A stretch of 64,000 nt of DNA, from contig JASJFT010000006.1 in the NCBI GenBank assembly GCA_030770425.1, forward strand, positions 434,001 to 498,000, in the 5' to 3' direction. Source of the stretch: Darksidea phi (lineage: Eukaryota > Ascomycota > Dothideomycetes > Pleosporales > Lentitheciaceae). Positions within the stretch are counted from its first letter, which is position 1, and each line of letters begins with the position of its first letter. The translations under genes were made by a program, and so were the position numbers. The notes beneath the pieces are model-generated. The model searched no databases. It had not been told where the DNA came from and saw only the letters and a list, made by a program, of their open reading frames with translations. Shown here piece after piece: positions 11,407-20,451 of the stretch.

Positions 11407-14400
11407 GCGCCAGCCGGCTATTTCCACGGTCGCTCCACCCATCTCACCAAGATTCCTGCACTCGCCGACAACCCAAATCGGAAGGCTGATCGCCCCCTGC
11501 CCCGTAAGCGGCAACTGGGCTGTGCGCTTGTGCCCTGTTGCGGACAGTGAGGGCGGGGGAGAGTGCGTGCGCGTGCGCTCGTCATTGGTCAGACACCTGT
11601 CGTCCGCTCTGCAGTCTACTTTTGCTGCCCGGGGGGGGGTTCGGCGGTTAGCATGCACGATGAGATGGGGCGGCCTGTGCCGTAAGAGTCTTCGATAGAC
11701 TGTGCAGTAGTATGGGCTTGCGAGTCAGTGCTGCTCAGGGCCCTCCCACGTCTGAGCGAGGCTGTGGTGGGGATACAGGCATGCGAAGCGTCGAAGGATT
11801 CTGTCAGCACCGTTATTTTTGCCTGTGTTCGTGATGCAGAAGCGCCCAAAAAGAGGAGTAAGCGTACACATACGGCTCCAGATTCCACGACAGGGGCGCG
11901 CCTTGCATGGGTAGTGCTCAGATGCTGAGCAGGCGTCAGTGTATGCGAAGCCTCCGCGAAACACTCAGCCCTATGCGCGCCACCACGAACCATTTCGCCG
12001 CATCCATCTTCGCTCTACGCACATTTTTAGAGGCCGTGTCACTATTCCCTAGCGCAGCAGCAGAGCGACCGACAGCGCCCTTGGCCATCTCGCAACACCA
12101 AGCCACCGCGTCGGGCTTGCAAACACATGCTGAAACAGCTGCTTTCTGCAAGCCTCCATCCAACGCTACACCCTACCTGCAGCATATGTGGCCCTCCCAG
12201 GGTCTAACCTCGAACTGCGTCACTAGACAGCAGCATGTCTGACGCCCGCAATCTACCCTCCTTCTACGCTCGGCATATCCAACACAGCAGATGCTCGTGG
12301 GTCAACCTTTCTCTCGGTGTCTCGTCGTGTGCTTTCTTCGCCGTGCTAGCTCGATTGAGCCTTTTGCGCCAATGGGCAATCGCCGGCTCTTCACGCGCGT
12401 TAGGGGTGGCGTGGTTCTGGGTCGGATGGCAACCCGCCGTGGATCTTCCGCAAAGGAAGGATTGCCTCGCCGCTGGCTTGAGGTGAAGCTGCTGAACGAC
12501 TCCCGTATTCATGTGGGGGGCCTTACGGTTCGTACGGCCGTGCTATTACTGCGGCACGACCACAACCTCACTGTGCGACGAACGCCAGTGCAGGCTTGTC
12601 GTGCTTCTGTTCTTCATCGAGCGCTGTGCGACCGAAACCCTTCAGCCCTATGCGGTGCCCACGAACGCGAGGAACGCGGTGCTGGACCCGACTCCCAACC
12701 ACACGAACATCTCATGCATCCAAAAATGGCACACGTCCAGACGACTGCAGGCTCCGTTGCTTCTTTCAGCAGCGCTGCCGCAGCAATCTATCTCTCCCGG
12801 AACCATGTGCAACCGATCAACAGCACCCTTGAAAAAGCTCAGTGCTTCGCTGGTAGCGACCGGCAAAATCGACCCACACCCCGACGTTGCAGCGTCGCCT
12901 TTTGCTCTGGAACCCAAAATCGGGGTACGAACATGCCCCAGCGGTGACGAGCTCCCGGGAGGCAGCACCGTCGCACAGCACCACGTAAGGCTGGACGCTC
13001 ACGACAGTGGCCTGTCGCATTACCAAACCGTAGTGCACCGCCTTTGGCACCACGAACCATCGCCGTCACCTTCTCCTATCTCTATTCCCGTCTCCTCTTT
13101 TCCTGCTGCAGCTGCACCCGCCCCATCTTTCCCAATGTCCACTCCACTCCAATCACCAACCGCATCCCGGACCCCACAACACGGGCAGCCCCTCCCTCAC
13201 CCTCAATGTCAGCGCCGCTGACTGCATCCGCACTATCAAGCCTCGTGTAGCTTCATGCCCACCCATATAGGCAAAATCCGGCAGTCAGAGTTGTGGGAAC
13301 CACAGTTTCGCTGTTCCCGGGAGGTTTCTAGAAGGGTCGCACCACGGCTCCCGTATGCGTGTAAGTGAGGTGCATGTGAGCATGTTTGCGGGGGGCGAGA
13401 TGACGACAGTGATGGTCGTATTAGGTTTCACATAAAATGTGCTCATGTAGGTGGGCCTAGAGGTCTCTTGGCGAGGGGTTCGGGAGTTGAGTTCTGTGAA
13501 CTTTTTGGGTGGCTCAGCTTTCAGCGCGGATGTGGAAATCAATTCCCCCTTTGGGACCGGGGTGGAGCGAATATATCTCGCTTGAGCTGATGTCTTGCAC
13601 GAGCAAGGGAGCGCTATGTTCAGCTGCTGATGTCGCCCACAACAGCCCAATGCCGACTTCGAGTAACGACCAGACCGATGTATATGAGCTTCAGCTTACA
13701 CGTACCAGAATGGAATTTGCGCGTCCAGAAGCTGGTACTCCAGACATGTCTGTGCATCAGCTCAGAAGAGACGGCATCGGATGGGCTTGCAGCTCCGAAA
13801 TTGCGACTGCCATAGAACAACCCTAGGGAAGGAGTACTGGGGCAAAATAGCGAGATGAGTGTCAGCCATTGTTGAGCGCGCCATGGGTATTTTGTCGAGG
13901 ATTCAGGATCAATGCATTGTGTTATACTCGCTGACGATTAAGGGGGGTAAGCACGCTTTTACATCTTCGTTTCGAGAAGGCATGTGAGCCGTTTGGGCTT
14001 TGATTACGGATCTTACTGAAATACTATTGAAATACTTATTGGTGGCGCAATTCCAAATGGATTCCTAAGTTCCCTGAGACCGTTTTCTGGGTCAAGACGG
14101 AGGTGATGCGTAGGGCTTCATGCGTTAAACGACTAGGGCCATACTAGATGATCTGCAAGGTAGCGAAGGGGCAGTGGTGAACGTAATTTGATTACGAAGA
14201 GGAAAAGATGTGACGTACGATGATGATGCTTTTTAGGATGTTAGTACCTACCTAATACGTGCTACCATTGTATCCACCTACAACACAGCAATCCATCGCT
14301 CGCCATAGGCTTGAGGCTATCACTGCAGCCAAAATACAAGTTCAAGACTCAATATTGCGTTCTCGCATTTACTTACCATTGGTATCTCAGCGAGAGTGCA

Positions 14401-14640
14401 AAGTACCGCCGTAGTCTACGAGAAATCATAGAAGCCCACAGGCCCAACGCTGCTAGGTCCATGCCAAACACAACTTTCTCGAGACCGATACAAAACCAGC
14501 CTTTGTAGCCGACCACTTATTTACTACCTCACCTTTCACCCCAAAGAATCCCTTCTCTCCACCCCCCACTAGATTTTCTACTTTCACAACCACGTACATC
14601 GCATCCCAACTATGCCTCTTCTTCAAAACGCCAACTTCAA

Positions 14641-14658
14641 ACACACACACACACACAC
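14641..14658. repeat. (AC)n microsatellite
   Basis: Nine consecutive AC dinucleotides in non-coding DNA. A GTCC/GTCT tetranucleotide run (about 14735-14759) and a CTACAG hexanucleotide run (14863-14884) follow within 250 bases. Confidence 0.85.
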
Positions 14659-14862
14659 ATCCCGAAAACCAGACTCCATCTCCACCACCCCTCTAGAATC
14701 CATCTCCCACATGTTTCTTTACACTTTACACGTCCCGTCCGTCCGTCTGTCTGTCCGTCAACATACCTTTTGCGTTTTAATAAAACAGAAATAGACAGCC
14801 GCCGCCCACCCACGAAGCACCCCCCAAAACAAAAACACCAAATGCTATCATTCGGGCGATCG

Positions 14863-14884
14863 CTACAGCTACAGCTACAGCTAC
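14863..14884. repeat. (CTACAG)n short tandem repeat
   Basis: Three full CTACAG units plus a partial CTAC, in the same non-coding microsatellite-rich patch as the AC run. Confidence 0.8.
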
Positions 14885-15628
14885 TCCAGAAACACCCCCG
14901 ATACGCTGGAACAGCATTGCGCGGCTTATGTAGACGGCTCGTCCTGAGATACGCGCGAGTGGGCGGGGTAAAGCCAAAAAGCGCCACATACTCGGCTGGT
15001 AGGCGGACGCCTTGAAACGGATGCCCCTTACGACGGATGTCCGTGGTGTTGAATGGAGGGGGGGCGGGGGCCGTGATGATGCAAAATCTCCCGAATACTA
15101 CGACACCTCGTCGTTCTCCGGTGACGAGTCGAGATTGGTGGGGAAGGTGGGGTTCGGGCGATTTTTATTTTTTCCATGGAGGCTTTGTGGCGGCCGCGTG
15201 GAAGCGGGTTGGGAGGATGCTGGTGCTGAATGATGGACGGAAAGGACTAGCTTCCTACCTCGTACGGAGCGCGGCATACCCGACCGATAGCGTCTCAATC
15301 TTATTGTGCTATGTTACTCGCGTGGGTGAATGGTCACTAGAGGAATTTCAACAGCGTGTGACACCAAATTCTTCAAGATTTCCGTACCTCGTTTTGTATG
15401 GATTGTCAACATTTTTATTCTTATTACAGTACATTTGATCCAGAAGTAAATATGCACACAACTATGTCCGTCTATACCGCTGCGTAAATCCCATACTGTT
15501 AAGAAGACTCGGTACACCTCCAAAGTATCTGTAAACGTCAGTCCTGAACGATCATTTGCTGGTGGAACAAGTCCTGACTGACCGCTGCTTAGCACGATAT
15601 AATCGTAATTTCTCACCCTGTATAGTGT

Positions 15629-16885
15629 TCATACACCTTTCGAAAACGCAGTTCCGCCACTCGCCTCATCAATGACCATACTGTCCTTCAGACCACAGAC
15701 GTTGAAAATAGTTTTCGGCGTCACTGAGCTCCCCGTCAACCCCGTCTCCTTCAACCACTCAAACGTCGACTTGATTGCCACGTAAGCTGGGCTGATACTC
15801 GCAAAGCTGTAGATGATAACCCTGTATCCCATTTCTTGAGCCTCTTCGGCAGTGATCAGTGGTGAATGCCCGTTCTCAACCGAGTTGTAGCAAAGAGGCC
15901 AGGGTGCAAGAAGCTTGGCTGCGAGAGCGGCCTGCTCTTTAGTCTTGACGCCCTCAAGAATGCCCATATCGGCCCCCTCGTCGCGTGCCCGCTTCAAACG
16001 CTCGACACAATCATCGAAACCCTTCGACTGAAGAGCATCAGTGCGAGCAATGATAACAATGTCGGAGCGGAGCTGGCGACGTGCGACGATGCACGCTTTG
16101 ATGCGTTGGATGTAGATTTCAACATCTACAACCTCTTTACCAGCAAGATGACCGCATCGCTTGTTCATGATTTGGTCTTCGATGTGGAACCCGGCGACGC
16201 CGGCAAGATGGTACTGCTGAAGTGCCCTAGCAACCACGAGAGGCCCTCCGTATCCGGTATCCATGTCTGCAATCAGCGGTGGGCCGTCAGGTCTTAGGTT
16301 GGCAATCATCTCCGCGTTGGCGCGCATATCGTGAAGTTGTGCAATCCCCAGGTCGGCATGTCCTAGCTTAGAAGCTGTTGTGCCGGCTCCAGTCATATAC
16401 ATGCCCTCAAAGCCAACCTCTATCGCAATGCGGGCGGAAAGCCCATCGTATACACCAGGACACTTGATAATGTGATCACTGTTCTTGATCATATAGCGCA
16501 GTCTAGTCGCTGCGGGGGCGAAGGCGTCATAGATGGAGGGAGCCCGGATGTCCACAACCGGAGGAATCGCACCCTCACCTTCGATTGATATGTCGGGTAT
16601 AGTAACTTCCTGCTTTTGGGAAATTTGCGCAAGCTCTTCGAGGTGCTCGCTAGGAGCAGTGGAGGCAGAGTCGTCTGATTCGTTATCGCCAGAGACTGAG
16701 CCCTCTGTTGAAGACGTCTCCTCCGGAAGGGTGGAGTCATTGACGTTGAATCCTTCTTTCTGCAGAAGCCTTGGGTCAGTGGGCCTTGAATTGGGAAAAC
16801 CAAGAGGCAAGGGTCGCCATGGCGATGGGATATATCCATCCATGCTAGGGTGAAGGCTGTCTGTAATGGATTGCATCATGACCAT
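15629..16885 (-). CDS. Oxaloacetate acetylhydrolase-like enzyme (isocitrate lyase/PEP mutase superfamily)
   Basis: Oxaloacetate acetylhydrolase splits oxaloacetate into oxalate and acetate and is the main fungal route to oxalic acid. This single-exon gene encodes 418 aa. Seen in the protein: CPGVYDGLSARIA (142-154), MTGAGTTASKLG (164-175), the metal-binding DMDTGYGG (207-214), catalytic-loop KRCGH with Cys244, and ARTDAL. Ser360, in the segment YSFASIS, appears to fall where known fungal acetylhydrolases carry a marker serine and other superfamily members do not; I align this from memory. The first ~120 residues are an acidic, Ser/Thr-rich extension longer than that of the Aspergillus enzyme. 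Two enzymes of oxalate breakdown lie immediately upstream, which supports an oxalate role. A related superfamily activity such as a methylisocitrate- or dimethylmalate-lyase-like one is the alternative. Confidence 0.82.
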   Translation of the reverse strand: MVMMQSITDSLHPSMDGYIPSPWRPLPLGFPNSRPTDPRLLQKEGFNVNDSTLPEETSSTEGSVSGDNESDDSASTAPSEHLEELAQISQKQEVTIPDISIEGEGAIPPVVDIRAPSIYDAFAPAATRLRYMIKNSDHIIKCPGVYDGLSARIAIEVGFEGMYMTGAGTTASKLGHADLGIAQLHDMRANAEMIANLRPDGPPLIADMDTGYGGPLVVARALQQYHLAGVAGFHIEDQIMNKRCGHLAGKEVVDVEIYIQRIKACIVARRQLRSDIVIIARTDALQSKGFDDCVERLKRARDEGADMGILEGVKTKEQAALAAKLLAPWPLCYNSVENGHSPLITAEEAQEMGYRVIIYSFASISPAYVAIKSTFEWLKETGLTGSSVTPKTIFNVCGLKDSMVIDEASGGTAFSKGV

Positions 16886-18199
16886 AGCGAAGGGAAAGAT
16901 ATAAGATGAAAAGTGGGGATCTAGGGAGCAAAAGAGTATATAATGCGAGGAGACCGGCTACTATGACGAGTGCCCTGAGAAAAAACAAGAGACGTACGGC
17001 AGTTTGGGTTCTTGGCTCGAATCCCAGGGTTTTGTATATGCTGGGAAAGCTTGCATGCTTCTCTCGACTTCCCCTGCTCCCGCACCCTCGATGTGAGTAG
17101 CTTCGGCCAGCGACTCCAGCGGCTCAGTTCTTGCAATTTCTGAGCATCAACGGAACCCAACTGCTAACGTGAGACATTCGTTCTTGAGTTCGCTGAGCGG
17201 ACATCAAGTCTGGATTTGGTGAACAGCCAGCGGCCAGCTTTAGTCACGGGAGGCTTCACAGCAGGCTCTGAATCGAGCATTGTTTCTAGGCAAAATCCCC
17301 AAATAGCGTAAAAAGAGGCGAATTGCACCAGTTGAATATGAGATGCCGCCATCAGTCTGTTTTCGGATAGATCTTCGGTTTGCGAGCTCTCATCATGCGT
17401 TGACACACGCCACCGTTCGGGGTCCGATATCTTGGAATATCTGGAGTGCAAATATTCGGACCCGAAATAGCTGAGATCGACAGAAGAAAGATGCCAATAT
17501 ATGCCGGATAACGTGGTTAGGACGCAGATTGACCAGATTCGACAAGGACAGAGCTCTTAAGAAGCCGGGGAACAAGCATCGAAGCATGCCCAGAAGCTAC
17601 GGAAAGCTTAGCATAACATAGCTACTGTTGCAAAGAGCTTTCTATGAGATACGATGAAGTTTCCGAACCATACTAGTGATAATTTCGATGGATTGTAGGA
17701 CGAATGTTGATGGAAGTGCTTGGAGTTTGCTGGCCCAAGGTACCTAGAGACGCTTAGCGTTCCATTAGTCAGCAGCTCGGTGACGGTGCGGCGGAAGGTA
17801 GCGTCACTCTTCATCAACTTTTGGCTTTCTCCGATAAGTCTATACACTATAGCCACCGGTGTATTATAGCATTGCCAGTCTCGACTATTCTACACTCGAT
17901 TTTTCTGCCCACAAAGACGTTCTCTAGCATCGCTCAGGCGAACGATAGAATACTAGCTTTAAGCGATGCCAACCACTCGCTGATAGCCTGAGAATGAATT
18001 CATCAGCCAAAATCCTCGATCTCTGAAGATTAGAAACGTCAACGTCAGCGTTAACACGTATTTACAGGACCAAGGCTAAGCAAATACTAACATTCAGACT
18101 ATCCACATGTATCGAGGGTTCTAACTTTGTCGGAATATACATAACTACATTGCGAGAGTTCAGAAATACAACGTTATTAAGGCGCTAGTATCAGATGTA
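16886..18199. other. Promoter region of the acetylhydrolase-like gene and 3' flank of the CoA ligase
   Basis: About 1.3 kb without a supported gene. Read on the minus strand, a TATATA element lies at 16937-16942, roughly 50 bases before the ATG, and a GCCAAG hexamer lies at 17011-17016. Short open frames in the rest have no recognisable content. Confidence 0.55.
17011..17016 (-). promoter_or_regulatory. PacC-type hexamer GCCAAG
   Basis: The minus-strand sequence matches the GCCARG consensus of the pH regulator PacC, about 125 bases upstream of the acetylhydrolase-like start codon. Single hexamers occur often by chance, so this is only a candidate. Confidence 0.3.
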
Positions 18200-20057
18200 C
18201 TACACCACCTTTGCCTTCTTCATTCCTGGTAGCAAAGCTAACCTGCCTCGATAGACAGAGCTAACCCGGGATGCCAGCGAATGACCAAACCTGAAGAAGC
18301 GACCGCTCGTCTGAACTGGTGCAGAGAGCACCCTCGAAAGAGGTTGCATCTGATTTGGCTTTTCGTTCTCCTCGGCTGACTTCTCTGGGATCATATGTCG
18401 GTCAACCACGTGCTCCGATTCCGTCTCGTTTCTTTCGGACCCGATCATGGCCGACGCTACATGACGTCGCTGGACCTTCCCCGTAGCCGTCTTCGGCATG
18501 ACACTTGTGAAGTAGATCTAGCTCCGTTAGGTGACACGCTTGACCCACATGCCCGGTAACTTACTTTCTTGGGTATCTTGAACTTGGCAGCGCGCTCGCT
18601 GTACCAAACCAGCAATTCTTCCGCGGTCGAAGCCTTACCTTCTTTGAGACAGATTGCTACAGCCACATTCTGGCCATAAAGCTCATCCTCGATGGCGAAG
18701 CTAACAGCCTCTGCCACATGCGGATGCTGCGAGAAAGTATTGTCGATCTCGATGGGGCTGATTTTCTCGCCCCCCTTGTTAATAAGTTCTTTAATGCGAC
18801 CAGTCAGGAAGACGTAGCCTTCCTCATCAAGATAGCCTTGATCCCCAGTACGGAAATGTCCAGTACTAAAGAAGGGCGATGCGATACCTTCGCCAATGTA
18901 CCCAGAGGTCACATTCAGTCCACGAATACACACTTCCCCGATCTTGCCTTGTGGAAGCGCAGTACCATTGTCATCCATGATCACAAGCTCGACCCCTTGT
19001 GGTTTACCGACTGATCCTGGCTTTCGGCTTTGCGGTGGCAGCGGATTCGAAGTCATCTGGTGCGCAGCTTCGGTCATGGCATAGGCTTCGAGAACAGGTG
19101 CCCGCATTGATGTCTCGAGGAGCTTGTGGATGGTGGGAGATAGCGGAGAAGAGCACGACCGAACAAATCGTATCGTCGGCATCGGATCGGGCATCTCGTT
19201 CTTCAGCAGAATTTGATGAATCGTAGGAACAGCAGTGTACCAACTTGCACTATAGGCAATAAAGTCCCGCCAAAACTCCTTAGCAGAGAAACGTGGTGGG
19301 ACGATAACGGATCCGCCACTCATCAATGGTGACAGAAAGCCGGCTAACAGACCATGTACATGGAAAAGTGGCATGACCAGCAGCGTGCGGTCTTCAGAAG
19401 AAAGATTGTATGTTGATTTGATGTTGCTCATGGTCTGGTGGAGATTCTGATGGCTCAATGGGACCTGGGCATGTCAGCATCAGCCAACACAAACAATAAG
19501 ATGATTGATCCCAGTTCACTCACCGCTTTCGGCCTACCGGTCGTTCCGCTTGTATGCAAAATCAGCGCGATGTCTTCTGGTTGCGGCTCATGAAAACCAG
19601 CACGCTTCTTCACTCTCAGCGCATCGTCTTTTCCAACATCTAACACGACCTCAGACCCGTTCCAATACACTTCTGCAATTGCCACATCGCACTTCCTTGC
19701 AGCCTTGATGGCCTCCCCATTGCTCCTGATTGCGCCACTCGGTACGAGGACCAGAGGGGCTTTTAGATCATCGAAGTAAAATTCGAATTCATCTTGCTTG
19801 TACGCTGGGTTGAGTGGGGCGCTAATAGCTCGCTGCAATCCCGTTGCAAGGAAGGAGATCACAAATTCCAGGCTGTTGGGAAGAGCGATGGCAACGGCTT
19901 CTTTCGGTGAGATGCCATTCTCTGCGAGCTTTTTCTGGAACGAGAGGACTTGGTGGAGGAGTTGCTGATGAGATAGAATGATAGGCTTTGTTTCACTAGG
20001 GATGATGACAGCTGGTTCGTCTGTCTTCGTAGACAAGCACGAATAAAGGGTTGACAT
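18200..20057 (-). CDS. Oxalyl-CoA synthetase-like acyl-CoA ligase (Pcs60/AAE3 type)
   Basis: An AMP-forming ligase of the Pcs60/AAE3 group, whose characterised members convert oxalate, CoA and ATP to oxalyl-CoA. Exons on the minus strand are 20057-19524, 19464-18565 and 18517-18200, giving 583 aa with introns of 59 and 47 bp. Seen: the AMP-binding loop LHTSGTTGRPKAV across the first splice site, MPLFHVHGLLAG, the EAYAMTEAAHQM motif, TGDQGYLDEEG, TGRIKELINKGGEKISP, and the C-terminal catalytic Lys in PKTATGKVQRR. About 80 further residues follow that motif and the protein ends in KVV, so there is no peroxisomal PTS1, unlike yeast Pcs60. The gene is divergent from an oxalyl-CoA decarboxylase-like gene 394 bp away, which favours oxalate as substrate over a fatty acid or coumarate. 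Confidence 0.85.
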
Positions 20058-20451
20058 GGTGGGCCAATGTAAGATTAAGACGGTCGTGTTTAGAGCAACG
20101 TAACAACAGCGAATTGAAGATATGGGACAAGATCTGAGATAGGTAGTATTCTTGTTTCTTTAAATGAAGGAGTATATGTTAATATGGACTAGTTAATTGA
20201 CCCGAATCGGGATAATGATTCGGAAAGCGTAACCTGGCTGAGAGCTGACGCGCTAACACAAGTGAATTGCCAAGTCGGATTCCGACGCTAAGCCATCGGA
20301 TCGGGCACTTCTGACCACTACTAAATGGTCGATAACGAAAATCGAGCAAAGGTCGATATTAATGCTCCACCACCTGTACTAATCTGTCAGATTATCTTCG
20401 TCTTTCACAATACCAATCTTTGCTAGCCAGATATTCACGCATCATTATACA
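20058..20451. promoter_or_regulatory. Divergent promoter of the oxalyl-CoA synthetase and decarboxylase genes
   Basis: These 394 bp separate two start codons pointing away from each other, so the two genes are probably co-regulated. Two PacC-type hexamers lie inside: GCCAGG on the minus strand (20233-20238) and GCCAAG on the plus strand (20269-20274). AT-rich patches near 20158-20200 could serve as core elements. Control by ambient pH is an inference. Confidence 0.5.

Larger units (their letters stand above)
9440..15628. other. Long non-coding stretch downstream of the Zn2Cys6 regulator
   Basis: About 6.2 kb with no convincing gene. Several open frames exceed 150 codons (10048-10593, 12291-12947 and 12511-13221), but they overlap each other and opposite-strand frames, are Pro/Ser/Arg-rich, and show no domain. 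The stretch contains a 9-bp imperfect repeat, microsatellites near 14.65-14.88 kb, and the 3' flank of the acetylhydrolase-like gene at its right end. A long non-coding RNA or dispersed regulatory DNA is possible but not visible from sequence alone. Confidence 0.55.

Noticed and set aside
12291..13221. Two overlapping open frames of 218 and 236 codons in the gene-poor region
   Set aside because: They overlap in different frames, are Pro/Ser/Arg-rich with scattered Cys, lack any domain, and show no clear splice sites or promoter. Neither can be favoured over the other or over non-coding DNA.
15866..16297. 143-codon plus-strand frame inside the acetylhydrolase-like gene
   Set aside because: Antisense shadow of a clearly conserved enzyme; no motif of its own.
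17005..17035. Sequence GGCTCGAATCCCAG resembling a tRNA B box
   Set aside because: The flanking bases do not form a T stem, and no matching D arm, anticodon arm or acceptor stem is present.
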